Assembly (NCBI RefSeq): GCF_016808095.1
Contig: NC_068971.1
Coordinates: 50,051,631 to 50,115,630, forward strand
Direction: 5' to 3'
Source of the DNA: Vigna angularis
Taxonomy: Eukaryota > Streptophyta > Magnoliopsida > Fabales > Fabaceae
Length of the DNA: 64,000 nucleotides
The translations under genes and the position numbers were made by a program. The notes below the pieces were generated by a model. It ran no database searches, was not told the origin of the DNA, and saw only the letters and a program-made list of their open reading frames with translations. Positions 26,100 to 37,547 of the stretch are shown here, piece after piece. Each line of letters opens with the position of its first letter. Positions within the stretch are counted from its first letter, which is position 1.

Positions 26100-27160
26100 C
26101 TTCTTAAAAAAGTATATAGAAACATGTTCCTTAGTACAAACAAGTACTTCCACTATTTTAAGTGTTAGACAATCATGATAAGGATTAACTATAATTCTTT
26201 TTGTAGTGAATGCAGACTCTGTACTACTATTGAAATGGGAATGGATAACACCTCCTCAACCATGCTCACAAGGATAAAAAATCTAGTAGAGTTGAGTTTC
26301 AAGCAATGTAAAATATTAAGTTCAACTGACTTTATATAAGGTTAAAGATCATCTCTCAAATCTTTATCAAACTCTGATATATAATCAAATCTATATTTTA
26401 TAAATTGGGATTCTTTTTTTCTACTTTGAGAATCTCCTCAACACTTTGATATTGTTAATAAATTGTTTTTAAATATGACAATAATTTTTATTTCAATTCA
26501 CTGCATACTAGATTCAAACATATATAAATGAAGTAATTAATAAAATTCAACTTACTTCTAAGATCAAGCACAACAACAATCAATACTAAGATATTAATTT
26601 CATTAAGATTTCTCCAATATTTTTCATTCTTACCCTTCATCATCATTGTCATCAATATTATGTTCACATCACTATTCTCAAAATATTGTCGAATATTTTT
26701 ATCAAATCCAAATACCTCATTCGTATACACATGACTCGTGACATAAGAAAAATAAAAAATGTGTATGGTAAAGTCATAAAATATCTTTAGAAATAGTATA
26801 ACAGACCTCTGATATTTCTAATCATTTTCTAATGGCACACCGTTATATTTTTGGTCATGTCAACACCAATCTTTTTTATTTTGCATATTTAGCCAGACAA
26901 AGACATATTATACTTCAAGCTTATTTTTAGCATTAAATAAGTTGAATTCCACCTAGTTTCAAGGTCAAGACAAACAATACCTTTATAAGAAATTTTCTCT
27001 TATTCAGCACATGTCTTAAATCTAGCAAATCTAGTCAGAGAAGATTTCACATATTTAAATGCACTCTGAATTTTTGAAATTGAATAGTTGATCTCTTTTG
27101 AGCTATTATTCACATTCAAACTTAATATATAAATACAACAATACACATGAACTTAATATC
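26100..27160 (-). pseudogene. Decayed hAT-family transposase (BED/RICESLEEPER type)
   Basis: On the minus strand, several frames joined by stops carry hAT transposase landmarks in the right order. First is a TRWNSTYLML block at about 26,970-26,927, the hallmark before the catalytic-core end. Then come an F-x-KYW-like segment and a VVLD-x-R-x-K-like block, within the open frame 26,730-26,488. Last is a remnant of the C-terminal dimerisation domain at about 26,270-26,110 (LSIPIS, then SAF, then VCTKEH). Frames are interrupted by stops and frameshifts, so it is inactive. I could not identify terminal inverted repeats or an 8-bp target duplication, so its true ends are unknown. Confidence 0.75.
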
Positions 27161-30100
27161 CTTCTTTTGAGGTACTGGACTCCAACATCATTTGTTATAA
27201 CATTATCCATAGTGATACTAAGGACTCGTTTCAATTCCTAATTATTTAAACAAGTCTCAACATGTTTAACAACGAGTTACTCTAAATGATCCATTATTTA
27301 AGTCAAATTCAAAATTTTATTTTGAAGTTTCCAATCATTGTCAATAAAGTAAGTTATTAAACTCATGTAATTTAAGTTTTGAAATAAAGTCCATGTGTAT
27401 GTAATTAAGCAAACCCTCTCACATTGTTTTGATAGAAAACAAATTTTAACTTGAGTTACTATATTTTATATCTCAATATAGTTAATATTTTGAATGATAC
27501 TAAATTTATAAGAGAGAACAATTTTTTTTTCTCTTGTTTAAGTGGAATACCATTGTTTTGGTAATCACTTGTTACTTGAGTGATGAAATTTTCAAAAGAA
27601 ATATTTTTTTTACATCTCTTTCTTCAAATCTCGCATCATAAGAAAATTGTTATATGAACATAATTTCAACACTACTTAGACTTTTAAAGAGAATATATAA
27701 AGAGAAACAATAATTTAAAAAGAGAGAGCATAATTTAACATTTAATTGTTCTCATGTAAATTTGTCATAAAAAAAACATGTGTTTCTTTACTTTAAACTT
27801 AAAGGACACTAAAATAATACTTATAATAAAAAATTAGTCCTAACCCTCCATTCAATCCAAAAACAGTATACGCCAATTAAACCATAATTTCGTGCATCAC
27901 AAATTTAAATGAAATGTCTTTCTAATATAAAATATAATATCACTTCTCAACATATTTAAACTGAACTTAAGTAAATGTAAAAAATACATGTTTAGAATTA
28001 AGCGACTTTATCTTAGAAAGAACAATTTGAGTATTCATTAGGTTATGTGTTTTAAAAACATTAAACTACACAACAAATATACCTGCTTGCTTATATTATC
28101 TCCATATTCCTCTTTTTTAGTTGATTGAGACAACTTGAATATGTATAATTTTCAAACTCCGAGAAAAAAAAATGTAGATAATCAGTTGTAGAAAATAAAA
28201 ACTTACACCAATAGTTTATCTTGATAAATTCAATATCTTCTTCTAAACAATATAATGTATTGATAAAGAAATTAACTAATCAACTTAAAATTTAGACAGA
28301 AAGTTTTTATGATTTAAAATATTTTGTTAGAGTGGGTAATTACTTTTTAAAACTATTTACAAATTTGTCATTCTTCATTTATTGCGAAATTATATATGTA
28401 TGGGTTGAGTCATAATTTGGTGGAAGGAGATATTTACTTCATATGCTTTGGATATCTATTTTATTTGATAATTTGTTATAGGATAAACATTTAGCAAACT
28501 TATTTTTTTGAATTATGTGTTGTTATTTTTGTGATTGTACATATTAAACTTTGGATAAGTTTAACATTTATGATAAAGACTTTGGAGTATATTAAGCGTT
28601 GAAAATGAAATTAACCGGTAAAGAATTAATTAGTTTTTAAATTATACCAAACTTACTAAATTTAACATATTCAGTGAATCTGTCAAATCAATTATTATGT
28701 TTATTCAATTTAATACTCATAAATTATATCAAACAAAATAAGTTTTACACAATATTGGCTTCTCAAACTAAGTAAAAATGTTTTAAAGTTAATTTAGCAT
28801 ACACTTAACTAAATTTTAATCAAAATATGAATTTGAACTTGGAAATCTATCCCCGTCACATAAAACTCCAGTCAAAGTATACTTAGGTCATGTTTAGTCT
28901 TTAAATAACGTTTTAAAGTTGAAGGTTAAAAATCTAAAACAAAAGTGTAGGGTGTTTGGCAATTTGAGCTTAAGTTTACTAACAACTTAAAATTCCGTTT
29001 CAATTAGTTTAGGGTAAACATTAGAGAAATATTAAAATATGCTTACTTTTTCTCTTTTTTTCTTCTCATAAAAAAAATAACATGTAATTGAATTTTTTTT
29101 CAAATATATTTTACTCAAAATGATTTTTTGAGGAGAAAACAAAATATGTATATAGACATATAATTTATTATTAGTTAATTTTCTATATTTGAAATGTGTA
29201 TTTTCAGTTTCTACACATAATATTATTTATTTCTAGTCAGTATATTAGAAAAATTGTGGAATAGTTTAGGTGTTGCAATAAAGAATATCATTTGGGACCA
29301 CTTGTGTTGGCAGATTGAAGACCATTTATTTTCAAATGCTCTATGTAGCTTGGTGGTGCTTCTGAGTTTTTTTTTTCTCCTTTTTTTTTTGTTAGGATAA
29401 AAAAGATAACATTTTAAAACTTGCAAAAGCTAATAAAATGGATTTTAAAGGCAATTATTATAGGATAATATTTTTTATACACAATAATATGATAATATAT
29501 CTTGCAAACAACTTTGTAGAAGAACCGTGAACATTGCAACTTCATTAACCCAATTTTTTTGTTCTTTTAACTTATTGTCATTGTTGACTATTTTTCCTTT
29601 TTTTTAATATCCATTAACAATACATATTACTCTATATTGTAAAACTTTAGAGATATAAGCTTTCTACAAAAAGTGGTGTAATTTGAGTTTAAAATTATGA
29701 AAATGGTACATTTTTTTTAAATTTAACTTAAAGTAAGTCGTGCTGTGTTTATATAATTTCATAATAAAAAAGTAAATTTAATTAATATAATTTCATTTAC
29801 ATTCATTTGAAATTGTGTGAATTTATGATATAAAAGTACCTTGTATAAAACTTTGTTTAAAAATGATCATTGAATTATTTATTTTTATTACTCAAAACAA
29901 AATTGTGGCACGCTTGAATGACTTTAATTGGCTTAGCATTATACTAAAATTTTAGTATAATTATAAGACTTTTTTTTAATGAGATTGTTTTAAAGTTTTA
30001 TGTTTTATACACGAGTTTTGTGGATGAACATTTTACTAAAATTATTGGTTGACTGTAGTCTACAAAATTTGACAAACTTTGGTTTTCTTTGTTACTTAAT

Positions 30101-30280
30101 TTGGAATATAAATCTTTTAAATAACAATAAATTATAAACAATCTCTTATTTCCTCCATCATTCGTTACCACAATACTCATTTATGTTAAACACCATGTCA
30201 TCAAAATAAAAAAAACAAAACACCTAAATCTCGCGTGAGTTTTTATTTTATTTAAGTGATTAATTGTCACATCATAACAC
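27161..30280. other. AT-rich intergenic region
   Basis: No gene is supported. The part next to 27,160 probably continues the decayed hAT element (upstream transposase region), but the reading is too broken to place domains. The remainder is low-complexity A/T-rich DNA. Confidence 0.6.
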
Positions 30281-30283
30281 TAA

Positions 30284-31271
30284 GGCTGTGTTCGCATGAA
30301 CAGAATTTACTGTTCATGCGAATTACAGGGCGATGAATTGAAAGTGAACTGTGTTCGTTTGACATGATTTGGAACGATGGAATTAAGATGATTTGCGAGA
30401 TATATGACTTTTTATGATCTTTGCATAATGCGATGATTTGCGATGATTTAAAATAAAATATCATGTATGCCCTCGCTCCTTTGTAAAAGTATGTCCTTGC
30501 TGCTTTGTAAAATACATAAAACGTACAAAAGGAATTCCTTGAGAAGTGAAGGGATGTATTCGGTTACACGTCCATGTATTCGGTTACACCACACTCATTC
30601 AATTTTCTTTTTCATTTTTCACATGGGACGCTGCTTTCACCCTCTCCACTCCACCAAGCACTTTTTCCCATCATTACTTTCTTTCTTGATTTTTATTTAG
30701 TAGTTCTTATTATGCCTTTTTGTCTGTTTGTGTTTTTTATTCAGTAAATTAAGACTAGAAGAATACCCAAAATGAATCCTAAAGTTTGTTGCTTTAATAT
30801 TTCTTTTCGGAATTATATTGATAGTTTTTTTCTGTTTTTTTAATCTTATGTTTATTTGATGCTAGGGTAAATAATATTACAAAAATATAACAATTAAAAA
30901 TAAATTCATTTTAATAAAATTCAATTTTTGTACAATATTAAAATTAATTTTAATAATTAATATTAATTTTTTACTCTCTATAAACATTTTTACAATTAAA
31001 TATAACATTAATAATTATTATTTCATATTAATTTAATAACTAGGGATATTTTGGTAATCTTTAATTTTTATCAATTAAACAAAAATTTTTAATCAGTCAC
31101 ATCAATCAAATTCTACACTAATTCTCACAAACTTTACTTCCAAATCCACTCTCAATTAACCACAAATCCACTCAAAAAAACAACAAAAAAATTACCCTCA
31201 AATCCACTCAAATCCATTCAAATCATCTCTCCCAAATCATCTCCCCCAAATCACTCCAAACGAACACAGCC
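30284..31271. mobile_element. Non-autonomous PIF/Harbinger-like DNA transposon, 988 bp
   Basis: Terminal inverted repeats GGCTGTGTTCG...CGAACACAGCC are flanked on both sides by TAA (30281-30283 and 31272-31274). A 3-bp TWA duplication is the mark of PIF/Harbinger elements. Subterminal regions hold short repeated phrases: GATGATTTGCGA on the left, and CAAATCCACTC and CAAATCATCTC on the right. There is no transposase, so it depends on a partner. An internal tandem pair (ATGTATTCGGTTACAC twice, about 30,554-30,590) and a strong hairpin near the left end are present. Confidence 0.75.
30291..30322. repeat. Perfect 13-bp inverted repeat (hairpin) near left transposon end
   Basis: TTCGCATGAACAG and CTGTTCATGCGAA are exact reverse complements separated by 6 bases. 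The hairpin starts 7 bp inside the left end of the Harbinger-like element, overlapping the inner part of its terminal repeat. Confidence 0.9.
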
Positions 31272-31452
31272 TAAAAGATATTACTATCAATTAAAAAATA
31301 ACCTTGAAGTAGGAACTTGAGTAGAATTATTAAGAATTACCAATTGGATTGTGAAGTAAAGAGATGAGTCAAGAGATTGAAAGGAGTTTGTGTGAGTGGG
31401 CAGTTGAAATGACACACCATCAGTTGTTCAACAATATCACATAATATCTACT

Positions 31453-31455
<3 letters not shown>

Positions 31456-31525
<70 letters not shown>

Positions 31526-31811
31526 AATGATATTTTGAAAATATTTTTCTAATAATATTTTAACATTATCTACACGTCATTCTGTGATTGGTCCATGTAT
31601 ATATGATAATGATACTTTGACAATATTTTTCTAATAACATTTTAACATTATCTACATGTCATTACGTGATTGGTCCATGTTAGTGTTTATGATTATTATT
31701 ATTGATTATGGAGTAATTTTGGACCAATCACAGAATGACACGTAGATGATATTAAAATATTAAAAAAAATATTGTCAAAGTGTCATTATCTATATATATA
31801 TATATATATAA
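31456..31811. mobile_element. MITE with a duplicated left arm inside an (AT)n tract
   Basis: An (AT)n run (31456-31522) and a second one (31790-31811) flank a foldback structure. Arm A (31521-31597) and arm B (31603-31678) are direct copies of a unit of about 76 bp: ATGATAATGATA(C/T)TTTGA..., ending GTGATTGGTCCATG. The right arm (31721-31790) is the inverse of the same unit, starting GGACCAATCAC and ending GTCATTATC. The arms are about 85-90% alike by eye. There is no coding capacity. Confidence 0.75.
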
Positions 31812-32800
31812 GTTAAAAAAGTTCATTTACCAATTTTAAAGTTAAAAAATAAAAGGTTTGAAAGTGAGATTGATTTAATGTTTTCTCTTGATTGTTGATA
31901 TTTGTGATTTACTTAAATTAGTATCAATATGACAATATCTATTATTATGTTGTCTTATTCCATTGTCATTATATCCATACATAATTCAGTATTAAATAAT
32001 AAAGAAGACCAAAATAGGAAGCAATTTAAGTAATATTTCATATTCAGGGTAAAAATTCAGGAATTGAAAGATTGAAACAGCATACTATTTATATGAAAAC
32101 AATAACTCAGACACAAAACTGAATAACTTGCAAATTGCCACAGACAAATATGGGTTCTCAGATTTAAAGATTAAAGCATTATAATTACAAAAGTATTTTA
32201 TTTAACGACTAAAACTTCACAAAAAAAACATTTAAATCAATAGCAATCAGACTAATTAAAAGAACAACACTTCTAGCAGGAAAAATGTTATTTTGGTAGG
32301 TATAATTAAGAATTAAGTACAAAATAAGCATTATATCGAAAAACTCAGCTTACTCCCCTGAGCTTATACTTCTAAAACAACTATTATAAATATTAATAAA
32401 TTTTTGTTATAATATATAGTGATTTATGATGATGTGAATGTAAAAATAGTATAAGATGTGAGTATACAGAGAAAATAGGAAGAAGAGAAAAAAAAAAGTA
32501 ATGATCTATTCATAATATAACCCATAGATCCTATTTCTCTCTCCGACAAGGTCTCAATTTTAAAAAAAATAAAATAAAGAGGAAGAAGCGGAAGTGATTA
32601 CTTCGACTTCCCTGTAAAACCCTAATATCTTCAATCCTATATTATTTAATTTTCTGTTTCTCTCTCTAAAAGCCAACTCTCTCTCTCAAGAACGTCAAAT
32701 CTCGATCCCTCCCTTTCCCTGCAAGATCCGGGGTGGTTCCGATTGCGCAACAGGGTTTGGTTTGGGCGGGTCCGTCAAGGCTGGCGGGTATTGGGGAGAA
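31812..32800. other. Intergenic region and CCR4 5' flank
   Basis: AT-rich up to about 32,560, then a marked rise in GC with CT-rich sequence (32,650-32,700), the probable CCR4 transcription start region and leader. No TATA box stands out. Confidence 0.6.
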
Positions 32801-32804
32801 GTAA

Positions 32805-32909
32805 ATGGCGGATCCGGCCGGAATCCGGCTCCGCGAGAGGTGCGAGCGTGGTGTTGCGGTGGAGGCGTGGTTGATAGGGTTACAGTCTGGTGACGATTGC
32901 CAAGAGTGA
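32805..32909 (+). promoter_or_regulatory. Upstream ORF (34 codons) in the CCR4 leader
   Basis: An ATG in a good context (AAATGGCG) opens a frame of 34 codons, beginning MADPAGIRLRERCERG and ending at TGA 32907-32909. It is in the same frame as CCR4, and only one codon (AGC) separates its stop from the main ATG at 32913. It lies in the GC-rich leader. If the transcript starts upstream of it, it should reduce initiation at CCR4 or force reinitiation. Confidence 0.55.
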
Positions 32910-32912
32910 AGC

Positions 32913-35900
32913 ATGCTGAGCGTGCTGCGCGTGCACCTCCCTTCTGATATTCCCATTGTAGGCTGTGAGCTCACGCCTTACGTGCTCCTACGCCGACCTG
33001 ACAAGACCGTTACCACCGACGATGTCCCCGAAGCCGCCCCGTTAGATGGTCATTTCTTGCGCTACAAGTGGTTAGTTCTGCTGGTCTATCATTCCTCTCC
33101 TTTCTTGTCTGAATTCTCAGTTTTTTTTTACACAACACTGTCTGTTCCTATTTGTTACCTAAGTGGTGTTTCCTTACCTGTCAGGTTTTTCTTTGTTACT
33201 CTTAGTTGGTTGATACCTGAGTTTCAATGTGTGCGTGCTTTTGAATTTCATGTTACTAAAATCAAGAGTGAAGTGTGTATGCTCCTAGACACTTGTTGTT
33301 GAATGTGTAATAGCAGGTTATTTTTGCTCTCTTTTAATGTTTACTTGTATTTTGGTCCAATTTGGGTTGACTTTTCGATTTTTTGTGTGCATATTTTGTG
33401 GTGATTAAATTAAGCACATTATGGTTATCCAGCAGGTTTTATTATTGCCTTATAAATTACGGGGATAGTTCAGGTTGTTCTATTAATTTTGTGTCTTTTG
33501 ATGTCTCCATTTTGCATTTTGACCGAAGTAGAAGTCTGAGAAAAAAAATATTGAGGCAGTGGATTATGTTGAAAGAAGTTTTTTTTTTTCTTTGGTGGTC
33601 TCATGGTTACTTGGGTTCTGTCTCCTTTACCATTTTCGTGTAACTTGTCTTGCTTATTCATTGATGTTAATTGATTTGATTATTCAAATTTTCAAGGATA
33701 GTACTGAATTCTATTAGGCTGTGATGTATGGCTTGTTTATAGTTCGTTTTTGGATCTAGTCTTTAGAAGTATCAGTCTGCACAGGTGTTCATTCACAAAC
33801 TTGAAGTCTGCACTTGGAATGCTATAACATATTCCACTTTCTCAATAAATCACTATCCAAGTAAAGTTTTATTCAGAAGCTCCCTATGCAAAATAATGAA
33901 TTTCCCTTCCATCATTTCGTATGTGATTATTGCGATTTCATGTGTGTAAGAGAGGACAATGTATGTAGGTTTAATCAATCTGTTTGGGATGGCATCTCTG
34001 GTGGTGTTTTTTGCTGATGAATAGACATTGCCTAATGTATCTGGTCCAGTTATAATGTTAGTCGTGTGTTTGTTTGATACGTGCTTTGTATGTAATTCTA
34101 ATTCATAATTTGGTATGATGTGTTTGGTGTTATCTGTTTTTTCACCTTTTTTTTGAAGTTTGGACATTTATAGAACTATCAAAGTTATTCCATTATTACC
34201 CTAAATTGGATAATTATTGAAAGAGTTTTGTTAATATTATTAGGTGGATTTTGCTTAAATAATGGTTTGATAATTTTTTATTACGAAGAGCACTTTGATC
34301 CCTATTTACTACCTACCTTTATGTAATTTTTCGGTTGAGCTGATGCAGATCTAAGTATTGATCCTTTTTTGCTTCTATCATTTGACATATGTTTGGTAAT
34401 CTATGGAAGGTATCGTGTACAGAGTGATAAAAAGGTTGCTGTTTGTAGTATACATCCATCTGAGCAGGCCACACTGCAGTGCCTTGGTTGTCTAAAGGTT
34501 AAGGTACCTGTTGCCAAAAGTTACCACTGCACTCCAAAGTGTTTTTCAGATGCTTGGCAGCATCATCGTGTCTTACATGATCGTGCTGCAAGTTCAGGTA
34601 ATGAAAATGGAAACGAGGAAGAAGAGTTATTTGGGCGATTTAATAATTCTGGATCTGGATCAATCAACACCACCTTATCTTCCTCTGCATCAAGTGCTAG
34701 CTTGACAAACGGGTCTGCACCTGTTTATCCAGCAGCCATTACACAACGAAGTGGTGGTGAAACTTGGTTTGAAGTTGGACGATCCAAGACGTATACGCCA
34801 ACAGCTGATGACATTGGTCATGTCCTTAAATTTGAGTGTGCTGTAGTTGATGCAGAGACTAAACTTACTGTAGGGCATGCTAGCACTCTACTAACATCCC
34901 GTGTCATTCCTGCCCCCTCGCCCAGCCCACGTCGAATAATACATGTTGAGGGGATGGGACATTTGGATGCTGATGCACGCATTACATCATCAGGAACATT
35001 TACTGTTCTATCATACAACATATTGTCTGATTCATATGCCTCAAATGATCTATACAATTACTGCCCTTCATGGGCTCTTTCCTGGCCATATCGCAGGCAA
35101 AATTTGTTACGAGAAATAGTTGTTTACCGTGCTGATATTATTTGTCTTCAAGAGGTATGCAAATGCTCTTTTGGCTATGATTTCATTGGTCAATACTTCT
35201 AATAACACTACTGATCTTCAACTCATTTATTTCCAAATTTTCTTTTGATAGTCATGTTCAATTTCAAATGGTTTATATATAATAAGGCTTTATTATGGAC
35301 TTGGGGACATGAAACAAGGTTGCCACCTGTACTAATATTTTATTTTGAACGTTGATTGCTACTGGTTTTGAATGAATTTTAAATAATTAGGATTTGAATT
35401 GCCATGCTTTTACATGGGTAGATTTCATTTTTTTTTTTGGGGGGGGGGGGGGGGGGGGCGCGTTGTTGTTGCTGGAAGTGGTACATGTTCTAGTGAATGC
35501 ATTATATTCAACATTCTAATAATTTCTATTGGATGACATGCAATCTTTATTTCGCCAGGTTCAAAGTGATCATTATGAAGAATTTTTTTCTCCTGAACTG
35601 GACAAACATGGCTATTATGGTCTTTACAAAAGGAAAACAAATGAGGTTGTTAGAGTATTCTGATTTATTATGGTTTGATTCATCATTTTTTAAATTACTT
35701 TTTGAAGTTAAGACGTTTGTGGTCGGTTTGCAGGTATATAGTGGCAACATGAATACAATTGATGGGTGTGCAACATTCTTCCGTAGGGACAGATTTTCAC
35801 ATGTGAAAAAATACGAGGTTGAAATTTTTGTGTGTATCAGTGTATATGCCAGTTCTCTTTGGTTTGTACGCAACATAAAGCGATATCTGCTTGTTTACAG

Positions 35901-37547
35901 GTTGAATTTAATAAGGCTGCACAGTCTTTAACAGATGCTGTGATTCCAACCACTCAGAAGAAAACTGCCTTGAATAGACTGGTTAAGGTAGCTTATTGCA
36001 CTAAAGATTGCATGTTACTTTGAAATAATGATTCTCTTATTGTGTAGTCCTTACCAAGTTTTCTATTCATTCTTAGGATAATGTTGCATTAATAGTTGTT
36101 TTAGAAGCAAAAGTTAACCAGCCTGTTGACAATCCTGGGAAAAGACAGCTTCTTTGCGTGGTAAATTCTTACTTTTACTTTATTTGTTTCAACCAAGATG
36201 GTCTTGCATACGCTTACCATCAAGGCCCATACTTTATATCTATGTTGTACGCCTTTTGTTTTCCCAGCGCGCTCTCTTCTTAGTCATGCATTGTTATAAC
36301 AGTTCATTTTGTAATATTTGTTTATGGCTTTTTGTCTTAAGCAGCTTTTGGTTTATTATTTTTAGGATGATGGTTGTTCTGATACAAGAACTCTTGATTT
36401 TCTTTTTACATAAATTAAGTCAAAATGTATAATGTAATCTGTTATGGTTTAGTTTTTTTATTTTTATTTTTTAAATCATCATTGGATCTATTTCTTTATT
36501 TCGTATAAAGATATGCAATATTTCACTCGTCCCTGTCTGTGAGTTTGGGTTAAATTACTTTTTTAGTAACACAATCTCTATTACTTAGTCATATATTGCT
36601 TGTGATTTTAGGCAAATACACATGTAAATGTTCATCAAGATTTAAAGGATGTCAAACTTTGGCAGGTAAGTAATTTCTTTTGCTTCTTCATATTGAATAG
36701 TGTGCTTATTTGGAACATGACACTTATGAATTTCCTCTTCTTTTTAGGTGCACACTCTTTTGAAAGGATTGGAGAAAATTGCTGCTAGTGCAGACATTCC
36801 AATGTTGGTTTGTGGGGACTTTAATTCAGTTCCAGGAAGGTCTGTTTACTTTCTGGTTATATTGTTTGTTGTTCTGCAAGGGTCTTTTATTATTGTCAAT
36901 AATTTGTTTCTTAAAGTTATATTCTTATTTTTCTGTAGTGCTCCTCATGCACTTCTTGCAATGGGAAAGGTAGACCCATCCCATCCTGATTTAGCTGTTG
37001 ACCCACTTAATATATTGCGTCCTCACAGCAAGTTGGTTCATCAGTTGCCACTGGTAATGTATTGAAGAATTGCTTATATATTATGTATTTTCCTCGAAAT
37101 GGTTGTTCCTGATTTTAGTTGTTTTTTTTTTCTGGTTGTGGATTTATCTCAATTTTAGGTCAGTGCATATTCATCCTTTGCAAGAACAGTTGGTCTTGGA
37201 TTTGAGCAGCATAAACGGAGACTAGACAATGTAACAAATGAACCTTTATTCACTAATGTAACCAGAGATTTTATTGGCTCTCTAGATTACATATTTTACA
37301 CAGGTGTGATATCTTGCAATGATGTTATTAATTTGATCAACTTAACATCCTGGTCATTTGTTTACAGTTTATGAAGTGACGTCTTTTTGTGGTTTCAGCG
37401 GATTCATTGGTTGTGGAGTCATTGTTGGAGCTATTGGATGAGGAGAGTTTGAGGAAAGACACCGCACTTCCTTCTCCTGAATGGTCTTCTGATCATATAG
37501 CTCTGTTAGCCGAGTTTCGCTGCTGCAAGAATAGATCTAGGCGATGA
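32913..37547 (+). CDS. CCR4: CCR4 deadenylase (carbon catabolite repressor protein 4, plant CCR4-1/2 type)
   Basis: Eleven exons: 32913-33070, 34410-35154, 35559-35645, 35734-35817, 35901-35987, 36077-36160, 36612-36665, 36748-36839, 36939-37053, 37159-37303, 37399-37547. The product is 599 aa, near the usual 600. It is the Mg-dependent poly(A) 3'-exonuclease of the CCR4-NOT complex and acts in cytoplasmic mRNA decay. The N-terminus (MLSVLRVHLPSDIPIVG) leads into a MYND-like zinc-binding region, with Cys65, 77, 80, 93, 97 and His104/105/109. In plants this region replaces the yeast leucine-rich repeats and contacts CAF1. The exonuclease (EEP) domain starts near residue 250, with Asn256 (SYNILSD), Glu301 (CLQE, at the exon 2 end), Asp457/Asn459 (CGDFNS) and His583 (SSDH) as expected active-site residues. 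All are present, so it should be active. The Ser-rich stretch at about 120-145 is a linker. Confidence 0.97.
35428..35458. repeat. T11-G20 homopolymer junction in CCR4 intron 2
   Basis: A run of 11 T is followed directly by 20 G in the intron between CCR4 exons 2 and 3. A G run this long is rare in plant DNA. Its exact length is likely unreliable in any assembly. Confidence 0.85.

Noticed and set aside
35497..36023. ORFs of 144 and 63 aa inside CCR4
   Set aside because: They are run-on readings of CCR4 exons 3-5 into introns or shadows in other frames. The spliced gene explains all the coding signal.
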